A stretch of 22,213 bases of DNA from Azolla pinnata. Taxonomy: Eukaryota > Streptophyta > Polypodiopsida > Salviniales > Salviniaceae. The position numbers and the translations under genes are program-made. Within the stretch, counting starts at the first letter, position 1, and every line of letters starts with the position of its first letter. The stretch lies in the NCBI GenBank assembly GCA_037176905.1, contig JBBBWG010004503.1:7501-29713 (forward strand), read 5' to 3'. The notes beneath the pieces are model-generated. The model was given only the letters and a program-made list of their open reading frames with translations, had not been told where the DNA came from and did not search any database. Positions 1-9,857 of this stretch are shown here, one piece after another.

Positions 1-350
1 TTCTCCCAATATTATTATTATTATTATTAGTATTACTACTGCTATTGTTATTGTTATTATTCCTATTACTATTACATATATTATTATTATTATTACTGTT
101 GGCGTTATTATTATTATTACTATTATTCTTTCTTTCTTTTTGTTATTAACTGTACTATTCTTCTTCTTCTTTCTTCTTCAATTATGATTAGTATTATTTT
201 TTCTATTTCCGTTTATTGCTGTTAATACTATATTATTACGATTATTAGAATTCCTAATAGTAATAATATTTGCTTTCAGAAATTTTTATTACTACTATTA
301 TTATTATTGCTATTACTATTATTATGATTATTATTATTGTTAATATTTGC
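1..350. repeat. Degenerate (ATT)n/(TTA)n microsatellite tract
   Basis: Runs of ATT/TTA/ATTACT triplets fill this stretch, broken by short T-rich pieces around 125-180 and 200-290. It is low-complexity plant intergenic DNA. An Asn-rich reading frame on the minus strand is only the translation of the triplet repeat. Confidence 0.9.
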
Positions 351-3150
351 CTGTTTTTCACAAATTTTGAAACACCAAAAAAAAGGGGAGGGGGAAGACC
401 AACTTAAAACAAGAAAAAAAAAAACATAACCCTGGACTGAGAATTCTTTGAGCTTATATCGCATTTGGGTCTGATCGGATTCCGTCAGACCAAATGGTGC
501 TTTTGCCAGATCGGACTCAGTCGATAGGCTGGATCGATCGACTCTTCCTCCGTTCTTGATTTCGGATCTTTCACCCTAATCGGGTTCTGTTGGACAGCTC
601 CCTGGTTTCTGCGCAGTCAGAACGATTGCTTTCTGTTAGATCAGATCGAGAGTGGTCTTAGCTAGAAAGTTACAAGTTTCTGTTGGTTTTTTATGGGTTC
701 GGTTAGTTTCCATCAGCTCGGATCGAGGTTAATTGGCCAAAGCACAGATGTCCCTTCCCTTTGCATCGGAGATGTCTATCAAGTGGTATCTATCTCTGAT
801 CAATCTATAGTCAACATGGCCAATCTAGTCAGTTCATGAGATTGTAGCCATTTCCCTGACCCAACTCCCTAAAACAGAGCTTTGAGTCCAAACTTACTTC
901 CTGTATCAAGCTCCCTGAATCGATGCAAGCAGCTTCATTCATCCCTTATCCAGCGAGGGATCGTGATATTGTGCCTTTGCCCATGTCCGACATTGCCCTT
1001 ACTATATATAGGTTTAAAAACACCTTTTTAAAATCGTCAGCATGAATCGTGTACATAATTGGTCCTGTATGTTCATATCTTTAGATTCCCTGATGTGGGA
1101 GGGTGAATTACCCGTGCCCATGGAAAAAAGGTAAAGATGGCATATATTCTAACGAGCTCAGACAGGCAAAGGGTAGACGATCGATGAAGCCAGCGAGTGA
1201 ACTTTTATAACTGATACCCGAGATTTGTCAGATCTTTCTTAATGGACGAGAAAGCACAAACACGCGTCAGCTTCCGAGTGATGACCTTTGTGGCCCTCAA
1301 ATTGGTTGAGCACCCATTCAATCGAGGGAGACTTGAAATTGGTCTCTCGAAAGACTCTATATCATCGGCTATTTTGTAGGTTTCTGTCAATGCCAAAATC
1401 CCTTCTTTCTGACACATCCTTGAGCAGAATAATTTCAGATGTTGGCCTGTTTCAATGTGGGATGATGGAGCAGGTTCTTCTCCAAAGAGATAACACGTTG
1501 AAGTCGAATTATGATTGTTGCATAAACAATGTGTCAGCTAGTCAATTAATTTGGTCACTAAAGTTGCCTTTTCCTCGTAGAAATTTCATCTCCACAAATT
1601 TGATCCATTGGCAACATGGAAGAAGTGGCTTCAAACTGATTCCCCCCTGTCTAGACATTTTGCATTGCCCAATTTTGAATAGACGATTGGCCCCAAGTTC
1701 TTCATAGAGGAAATAAACCCCAATTATTGACAAGCTCATCAGCATTTTATCAAACAAATGACATATAATTCATGTTATAAAGAAATAAACTCGAATAGAA
1801 TCAAGTTTTTTAAAGTGATTTCTATGTAGACAGCGTGGTAATGAACAAGAGATAAATAAACTAAAAGAATACAATTATATTTACAATGAGCTCAAGTAAG
1901 TTTTATATGCAAGTACTTTATTAAATGTGTTTGTTTAGTTATACCTTGTAGGTGTAAATTTCTCTCAATTATAACAAGTTTAAATCAATATATGTTTCAC
2001 ACAAATTATACAAATGGTGAATTTGTTTCGACAAACATACGTTTATAGACATACTAAGCAAGAAACATATGAATTGCAATATCGTAAACTTAGAGGATGA
2101 TGAAAAGTCAATAACAATAGTAACTCCAAATGTAAAATAAGTTGTCTAATTGAACAACTGTAACATCTTAAAGTTAATCCAATCTAAATACTAAGTAATA
2201 TTCTAACACTATATTCTTCTAATAGCTTGATTCAATCTTTATAATCATTTGTTTTTAATTAACAAATCATATGAAAAGAATTTGTATATTTTTCTCTCGG
2301 TGGTTATATCGTGTATATTTTCTCATTAAGTTTATCCTAGATGAAGGCTTTCTTTACACTTATTTTATGTAAATATGTTACCGTTTTGTTGTCGCTTGTA
2401 TAAGTATCATCTAAATTGTCTTTATATTTTTTTAGTAGGTAAAAGGTCTCATTATTGGAAGAGTACATTTACATATTCGATATCATGCAAGTACTAATTA
2501 ATTGTTGTTGGTGTTATATATCTTATATTGTTCATACTTTAAAGCTTATCCATTCTTAAGAATTAATTAACATGTGTGTCAATATTTATTTGTTGAGACA
2601 AACATAATGTTATTTAAAATTGTGTGAACCACTTAATGTGACCATACAAATAATTAGATAGTTATTACTTATATACATTTAATCAATAATCTAATTGCTT
2701 ATGCTATTATAACAATATTATTAGATTTAATATTTTTAATATAACAACCTAATGTACTTTGAGTATTCTTTTATGTATAAAATCCACAAAAGACATTTAA
2801 TTTTATGATAATCCCCTTGTTGTTGTATGCACTTCCCTTTACGCGAGGTAGTCTGATGATAATGTGGAAGGTAAAAGCTTTAATCTTACCTTAAAAAAAA
2901 TAAAATTATAACCGCCTTTATCTAAAACATAAGCCCCATACAAATCAAATATTTCCATTCGATTCAAAGTCCTTAAGTTATTTGATCCAAAAGTAATCAA
3001 ATATTTTAAACATGCCTCTATTTCCAAAACAATGGAAGCTAGAGGTTTAAAAACAAGAATTAAAGATATTTTTAAAAAACAATATATGAGATATTGAAAA
3101 GAAAATATAAACAAATAGGGTGATAAAAAACATTACAAGACAATAATAAG
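351..3150. other. AT-rich intergenic stretch with no recognisable gene
   Basis: I find no gene here. Bases 480-1800 are less AT-rich than the rest and contain modest overlapping open frames on both strands (plus 1288-1707, minus 1205-1417 and 1542-1757). None shows a motif I recognise, and opposite-strand frames overlap so at most one could be real. They might be a decayed gene or transposon fragment. Bases 1800-3150 are very AT-rich, with frequent stops in all frames, as expected for old transposon-derived plant DNA. A TATATATA-like string lies near 1003-1010, but no transcript can be tied to it. Confidence 0.5.
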
Positions 3151-3686
3151 CCATGTGTCATACTAGAGTTTATGAGTTTGATGTATGAATCAACCAAGAT
3201 AAGTTAATTAGAAAAATCTATTTTAATGAGAAAATCGAGCTCATTAATGAGTCAACATATTTATGGGTTGACTCTACTCACCTATCCTCGTTGTATGTAT
3301 AATGCTAAATCTCTTTAATGCATGAATGTACTTGTGTTAGTCTATCATCTCCTCTATAAGAGTAATATTAGGGCTATAAATATAAAAATCATAATATAAT
3401 GATATAACATATATAGTCGGTAAGGATTGAGCTTGTAACCTCATATTGACAAAATATCAAACTTGATATAACCATAAATATAAGTATAATATATTTAATA
3501 TAGTCTTAATTATATACTTTTAGAAAGTTCCAAAAGGTTTTAGAAGGTGTAAAATATTCTTTTAAATATTCTAATGCATGCACCTCAGTTAATAGTATGA
3601 ATACCCATAATTTGCATCCTAACTTATTGTTGTAATGCGCAACAAGGCGCACACTTTCATAACAAAGATCTTTCAATCTCTTTAGA

Positions 3687-3698
3687 TGGTATCAAAGC
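3687..3698 (+). other. tRNA-iMet primer-binding site of a Ty1/copia element
   Basis: TGGTATCAAAGC differs by one base from TGGTATCAGAGC, the usual plant Ty1/copia primer-binding site, complementary to the 3' end of initiator tRNA-Met. It sits just upstream of a copia-like gag relic in the same orientation, at the expected distance. The LTR should therefore end just before 3687, but I cannot fix its 5' boundary; the AT-rich DNA from roughly 3150 to 3685 is the likely LTR. Confidence 0.7.
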
Positions 3699-4211
3699 AC
3701 AAGGGTTGAGATACCTTAACAACTAACTAAGAGAGAGAGTTATATTTGCAAAATCGTTATGTTGTGGGAGGATCCACACAACCACAACACAATAACAATC
3801 GGAGTAGACGAGCAAGCGAAGATAAATAAACAAATGGGCACCTCACTTTTTATAGAGAAGCTAGAGTGCACATCTTGGCATCACAAGATGTACCAATACC
3901 TCATTAGGTAGAAGTATTGGGTCTACATTGAAGGTGATCTGAAGGAGACACCAAACGCCATCCACAAGGACTGTCGTGCTCGGCACTAGTGTGTGAGCCG
4001 CATCCTTTACTATCATGTGTGTCGGGCAACATACTCAGCCACATCCTTGAAGCAAGCATAAGAGAACTTGAAGAAGGTTTACATCGATTCGACCATCATG
4101 CGTAAGTTCACTTGAGACAGGAGTAGAATAACCTCTATCAATGGGATTTATATGTGAAGGAGTACACCTCCAAAATAAACGGAGATTTATAATGGACTTG
4201 GGTCTATTGAC

Positions 4212-4841
4212 ATGATGGTGAACAAAGACGAAATGGTGCATACCTGCCTGGGAGGTCTGGCGTACCAATATGACACGTTCAAAATAGCCATATGCAAGTT
4301 GCCACGATCTTTCTTCGACTTCCAGTTGATGTTGCCCATTGAACAAAGCCACACGAAGGCCACGAAGGGCAAGCTTTCAGATGGCCAAATGTTGTATGTA
4401 CGATCATCTAATGACCACATGCATGACCATGACATAATGGGCAAGATGGGCTGCAACAACAACTACGTGGAGGATCCCCCAGCAACAATCATGGACCCTC
4501 CATCAAAAGGGGAAGTCATAGTGGCTATGTCTATGGTAGTTGCCCAATCATCTCAAGTGAGTGTTTGTATTGCAATAAAAGAGGCCACTGGCAAGTTGAA
4601 AGCAGAAGAGAGCCGATACAAAGGTTCGATAATAGTAGAACGTTGTTGGGGGGAGTTCGACTTCGAGATCGCAATGGAGACTGATACCTCGCATAGAGGG
4701 GACTGGTACCTCGACTCGGACATGTTTAACCATATGATGAGTCACAAAACGTGTAGAGTTTTAAATGGATATGATATCACTCAAATGTCGGTGAGACATA
4801 ATTCACGAAGGATTCACGTTCAAATATGTTTATTTCAATAG
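4212..4841 (+). pseudogene. Copia gag/protease remnant, frameshifted
   Basis: This is a 209-codon open segment. Its first part has the copia gag pattern (CLGGLAYQYDTF ... CKLP ... FFDFQLMLPIEQ). Near its end it reads WYLDSDMFNHM, matching the start of the copia protease (W-x-LDSGA-x-xHM); the catalytic Asp is kept but the following Gly-Ala is lost. The nucleocapsid zinc knuckle lies in a different frame, at 4562-4603, reading C-L-Y-C-N-K-R-G-H-W with the last Cys replaced by Ser. Compensating indels must therefore flank the knuckle. Its neighbours are the primer-binding site upstream and non-coding DNA downstream. It is not a working gene. Confidence 0.75.
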
Positions 4842-4860
4842 AACACTAGATTATTGACAA

Positions 4861-6215
4861 AAACTTTAACATGGTTGAAGACCTTTTGTCGGTAGATCAT
4901 CAATAATAAGCAGACATGAATGAATCAAGTGTAACATTTGGCTTTCCAATCAAGAATAATAGATGCATGGCATTTGAAGAATTTGACTAAAAGTAAATAA
5001 TTTTTTTCAAGATCAAGTAGCTTTAAAAACATGAACAATCTATAATAATGACTTTGAGTGTATAAGAAATTAACAGGAAAGGAACCATACCCTGACAAAA
5101 TAATGGATTGACATGTTTTATGAACGATTTTTTTGGGGGAATAAAGGATCAATTGGAATTTTTTCGAGAACTACACTTTCAGATCATGCCGTTGTCCTCC
5201 TAAAATTTCATCAGAAATAAGAGTAAAGGATGATAATAAATACAAAAGTTAAACAAGCTCTTTGAACATGATCACTAACAAAACATGGTACGACACTGAG
5301 ATACGGTCACAATGTATTAACACTAGAAAATGTACAATAATAGAACACACCACTTAATATATGTGGAGATCTGTACTTTTTTTCAAGAGAAAGCAACTCA
5401 TTGCGAAAATTGAAAAAAGGAAAACATTAGAAGACCCTTGGTAGCATGTTGCATTATAGAGGCTAGAAAAAAAATTATTTGGTTGTAGATAGGTGAAGAG
5501 ATATATATATCGTAAAGGCAACAAGATGTAGAAATTGAGACTAGAAAAGATCAATTTTGAGTTAATAAGAAAAAGGCAGAGTGGACGAATATTGGGGACA
5601 ATTACAATGAAGAAATTTTCAAGATTGTGAAACTTGAGAAAATTTATTCATGAGCTCCTTCATCAACAACTTGGAAGCAATTAAGGAACCCCTTTGTGAG
5701 TCCCTTTGGGAAATCTTCAGCTCTGTGGATCTAAGGTAAAATGCCTCGGATCTTAGCAAGACAATGACAACTAAGACAAGAGAGAGAAGGTGAGAGACGC
5801 AAAGAATATTATGTATTCACAATGAGGCAACAACCAATGGACGTATATTATACAAGCTGCCCCAAGTTAAGGCCAATGCCCTTTCTACTTATTACAAATA
5901 TGACTCATCCATATGGATAGTATGAACACGACTTGTAAATGATCATATTCGACAGAATGTCTGATCACAAGGGACAAGGACCTTCAAATGAACTCATAAA
6001 TAGTGTCTTATAATTAACAGTTCTTAATATGGTTTACACACTCTTGGCCAAGACAATTAGCAAAAGATTGCTACCCATTCTAACCTCTCTTATGCATGCA
6101 TCACATACATGGTTTATCAAGGAAATATCAAATCTAGAAAACATCTCTACCTTTCAGGAAACATTGACATTAACCCCCAATGGAGCCTCTAGACTGATCT
6201 CCTAGTCAGGATTTT
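4861..6215. other. AT-rich intergenic stretch, no gene
   Basis: There is no supported coding region. Read on the minus strand, 5600-5930 (CT-rich run, then a stretch matching 'gtgaatacataatattc') has the look of an LTR end of another retroelement, but I could not find a primer-binding site or a paired copy, so this is a weak suspicion only. Confidence 0.4.
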
Positions 6216-6224
6216 AGGTGGATA

Positions 6225-7387
6225 CCCAACAATTCCATCCATCATCCATGCCCATCCATCCATCCATTGATGCACCCATCGATGTATCTATGTATGCCGT
6301 TGATGCCACGCATATTGGCATCGATATCCACCCAAATGCATACATGCATCGATATCCACCCAAATGCATCCATGCCATGCGTGGATGGATGCATGCATCC
6401 ATATCATGCATTGATAGATGTATCTATCCACATGCATCCATGCCCATCTATGCATGCATGGATGGTGTACATGCATCATCAACATCACCACCATGCATCT
6501 ATATCCACCCATGCATCCATGTGCATCTATACATGTGTGGGTGGATGCATGCATCCATATCACGCATTTATAGATAGATGCATGCACATGCATCATCAGC
6601 ATCACCACCATGCATCTATATCCTCCCATGAATCCATGCCCATCTATGCATGCGTGGGTGGATGCATGCATCCATATCATGTATTGATAGATGTATGTAC
6701 ATGCACCATGACCATCACCATCACGACCATCACCGCCACCGTCATCAACATGATCACCAATATCACCATCATCACCACCATGCATCTAAATCCACCCATG
6801 CATCCATGCGCATCTATGCATGGATGGGTGGATGCATGCATCCATATCATGCATTGATTGATGCATGTACATGCATCACCATCATCATCAACATGCATCT
6901 ATATCCACCCATGCATCTATGCCCATCTATGCATTCATATCATGCATTGATAAATAGACGTATGCACATGCATCATCCGCATCACCACCATGCATCTATA
7001 TCCACCCATGCATCTATGCCCATCTATGCATGCGTGGGTGGATGCATGCATCCATGCCATATATTGATAGATGTATGTACATGCACCATCACCATCATGA
7101 TCACGACCGTCACCGCCACAGTCATCATCATGATCACTAGCATTACCACCATCACCACCATCATCAGCATCACCACCATGCATCTATATCCACCCATGCA
7201 TCCATGCCCATCTATGCATGGGTGGGTGGATGCATGCATCCATATCATGCATTGATAGATGCATGCACATGCATCATCAGCATCACCACCATGCATCTAT
7301 ATCCACCCATGCATCTATGCCCATCTATGCATGCGTGGGTGGATGCATGCATCCATACCATGCATTGATAGATGTATGTACATGCAC
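6225..7387. repeat. Composite CATGCA-rich minisatellite, about 7 variable units
   Basis: A core unit of roughly 90 bp recurs: a TGCATCTATATCCACCC element, a CCATGCCCATCTATGCATG element, a GTGGATGCATGCATCC element, then ATATCATGCATTGATAGATG. Using TGCATCTA as anchor, units begin near 6494, 6611, 6781, 6894, 6991, 7179 and 7292, with a degenerate lead-in from about 6225. Unit spacing varies (117, 170, 113, 97, 188, 113 bp), mostly because each unit ends in a (CAT/CAC)n spacer of different length. The perfect palindrome GGATGCATGCATCC occurs at 6387, 6543, 6660, 6830, 7040, 7228 and 7341; the 6894 unit has lost it by internal deletion. Long open frames on both strands here are repeat artefacts. 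Confidence 0.92.
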
Positions 7388-8095
7388 CATCACCATCACC
7401 ACCATCACCACCATCACCACCATCACAACCATCACCACCATCACCACCATCATCACCATCACCACCACCATCATCACCATAACCATAACCATCATCACCA
7501 TCACCATCACCACTATCATCAGCATCATCAACATTACCATATTCATCATCATCACCACGATCAGCATCATCGATTACCACCACGATCATGATCATCACCA
7601 TCACTAGCATCACCATAATCAATACCATCACCATCATCACATCATTCATCACCATCATCAGTATCACCATGATCATCATCATCTATCACTAGCATCACCA
7701 TCATCACCATCACCACCATGATCGCCCGGATCATCATCATCCATCACCATCACATCATGACCATCACCATCACCACCACCAGCATCACCATAATCTCATC
7801 CATCACTATCACCATCACCACCATCACCATCATCACCATGACCACCGCCATCATCACCATGACCATGACCATCATCACCATGACCATCACCATCATCACC
7901 ATGACCACCACTATCATCACCATGACCACCACCATCACCATGACCACCACCATCATCACCATCACCATCATCACTATCATCATCATCACCATCACCATCA
8001 TCACCATCATCATCATCACCATCATCAACATCACCATCACCATCATCACCACAGTCACCACCATGACCATCATCATCACCACAACCATCATAATC

Positions 8096-8127
<32 letters not shown>

Positions 8128-8180
8128 CACCACCATCACCATCATCATCACCACCACTGCCATCACCATCATGATCATCA
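7388..8180. repeat. About 800 bp (CAT/CAC)n trinucleotide satellite
   Basis: Nearly pure CAT, CAC and occasional GAC triplets make up this tract, with a short non-repeat interruption near 7722-7735. The + strand is almost free of G, so base composition is strongly strand-asymmetric. It grows directly out of the spacer of the last minisatellite unit, which ends in the same triplets, so I infer it expanded from that spacer. His-rich and Thr/Ile-rich frames on the plus strand, and Met/Val and Gly/Asp frames on the minus strand, are translation artefacts. Confidence 0.93.
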
Positions 8181-8242
8181 TCTTCATCTTCTTCTTCTTC
8201 TTCTTCTTCTTCTTCGTCTTCGTCTTCGTCTTCTTCTTCACT
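8181..8242. repeat. (CTT)n / (CTTCGT)n pyrimidine tract
   Basis: A CTT repeat with a CTTCGT sub-block follows the (CAT/CAC)n tract. Such pyrimidine-rich tracts are common in plant core promoters and leaders, so this may mark the start of the gene 1 promoter or 5' UTR, or may simply be the end of the satellite. Confidence 0.8.
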
Positions 8243-9857
8243 GCACCGTTCCGCTCCGCTCCGCTCTTCTCTGCTTTCTGATCTGTTCCAGCTGCAGGTC
8301 CAAGCCATGGAACCTTGGATCCTGATCCACCACCACCATCTTTAAACCTTCCATCGTGCGTGTACATAATTCCCAATTCTTTTTCTGTTTTGTTCGTTTC
8401 CTTGTTTGCCGTCTGCGTTTCGCTGCGCTGCACAGATCCCCGCCCACATTCTTTTCCCCTGCCCGCTTCCGTTTCGTCTTTGTCAGAGATCTGCTTCCTT
8501 TAATCTCCCTGTTCTGTTTCTCTGCTGCTCCTCCCCCTCCTCCTCCTCCCTGGAAACCCTAAATCTTGATAACCCTAGGATTTCGGACCGTCTTTCCTCC
8601 CCACAACAGGCAGATTGTTATGGTTTTCGTTTCTCTTCTCTTTGTCGTTGTTTTGAATGGGAAGAAGTATACGTTTCTCTGTCATGTGAAGGAAATCAAT
8701 GCAAATTGTCTTCGGAAACTGCATCGGACTGGTTTTCTGCTTCCAATCTCCATTCTTTCTCCTGCGTAACCCTAAAATTTCTGGACCATTCCTTCCTCCT
8801 TTGAGATTTCTTTAATTTTTTTCTCACATAAAGAGCCCCCACCGCCCCGCCCCAGAAAAGGGGGGAAAAAGCGCAGAAATCAGAGTAGAAAACTCTGTTA
8901 TTTCCTTCCAGATTTCTGCCTCTCGTTTGGCCATTCCAAACCCTAAAATTTGCTCGCACCCCGAATTTCCTGCATTTTCCTATTCTAATTCCTGCTCCTC
9001 AGAAAATATAAAGAAGAAAAAGCAAACAGGATGCATCTGAAAACCCTATTCCTGACTGGTTCTGCCTTTCCAATTCCTCTTTCCTTCTTCTTGCCTTTCC
9101 TTATGAAAAAAAAGGGGGACACAAAAACACATCTTCTCACGATGATGACATGAACAGAGATCCCTCTGCTCTTTGAACTTGCAGCCAAGGAAACAGAGAA
9201 AATAATAGGAAAAAAGAGCAGATTAAGAAAGAAGGGCGACCTTTGCCATCCAACCTTAGGAGAGTGCTCTGTAAAGTTTTGATCACCACACGGCTATGGT
9301 GTTTTCTTCCTGATTCTCTTTGTTTTTGATAATTCTCTTTTCGAACTCAAATTACTTTCAAAGTTCTCTGAAATGACGACCTCTCAAGCAAAGAAGGCCA
9401 CAAAACCTAAGGCTATCATATTTTGCCATAGACATCAGCAATTCGCATTTTAAGAGAAAAACGCTGCAGATCTATCTCAAAATTGTTGCATATACTGGTG
9501 ATATGGGTAAGTCAGAAAGTTTTCGATTCTTGGCTCAAAAGTGGCTCTTAAGACAGTATAATGGACAGGGCATCTTTTCATGTACTTAAAGGCTCAAGCA
9601 TATAACAATGGAGAACGTACTGAGAACTTGGAAAACTGCATTTGGATCTCTAAAGCTGTAGAAATCAGGACTGCTTACGGCAGTGAAGGGGTCACAAAAG
9701 CTCAGATCTTGCAACAGGTTAAGAAACTGGATTTTATGTGTAAGGTGAATAGGTTATAGTTTCTTCCTCCATTGTAAAGGCACTGGAAGGAGGTGGAGGA
9801 GAAGAAGAAAGAAGAACTAGAAGCTAAGAGAGATTTATAGAACAAAAGCAATATACT
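8243..9857 (+). promoter_or_regulatory. Presumed promoter / 5' UTR region of the CCCH gene
   Basis: There is no coding exon I can support. Composition changes sharply here from satellite to CT-rich unique sequence. Several telo-box-like strings (AAACCCTA or AACCCTAA, near 8554, 8768, 8940 and 9041) occur, as in leaders of many plant housekeeping genes. If the leader includes 9608-9661, it would carry a 17-codon upstream ORF starting at 9608. The transcription start and any leader introns cannot be set from sequence alone. An in-frame stop at 9825-9827 separates this region from the main ORF. Confidence 0.5.

Larger units (their letters stand above)
3687..4860 (+). mobile_element. Truncated, decayed Ty1/copia LTR retrotransposon (5' part)
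   Basis: Order seen: primer-binding site (3687), a gag-like start near 3850 (residues FIEKLECTSW, like the copia 'KL...W' opening, followed by several in-frame stops), a mid-gag segment, a zinc knuckle, and the beginning of the protease. Beyond about 4850 the similarity ends; I see no integrase, reverse transcriptase or RNase H. Multiple stops and frameshifts make it non-functional. It is most likely an old insertion that lost its 3' two thirds. I infer the family from gag/protease motifs alone, so the lineage within Ty1/copia is open. Confidence 0.7.

Noticed and set aside
1288-1707. 139-codon plus-strand ORF and opposing minus-strand ORFs
   Set aside because: No family recognised, frames on opposite strands overlap, and no splice-consistent neighbours were found; left as an unassigned stretch.
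5600-5930. LTR of a second, minus-strand retroelement
   Set aside because: Only a general resemblance to an LTR end; no primer-binding site, target duplication or partner LTR could be found.
6225-7387. CRISPR-like array
   Set aside because: Repeats are long, degenerate, variably spaced and without unique spacers, and the genome is a plant nuclear one.
6218-7607. Long open frames rich in Met, His, Ile and Cys on both strands
   Set aside because: They are translations of the CATGCA minisatellite and (CAT/CAC)n tract; openness on both strands follows from the repeat having few stop triplets.
7718-8433. Frames of up to 227 codons made of Thr/Ile, Met/Val or Gly/Asp runs
   Set aside because: Pure trinucleotide-repeat translation continuing into the CTT tract; no start context or domain.
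9608-9661. Conserved regulatory upstream ORF of the CCCH gene
   Set aside because: A 17-codon frame exists, but nothing shows it is in the mature leader or conserved; mentioned only as a possibility in the 5' region entry.
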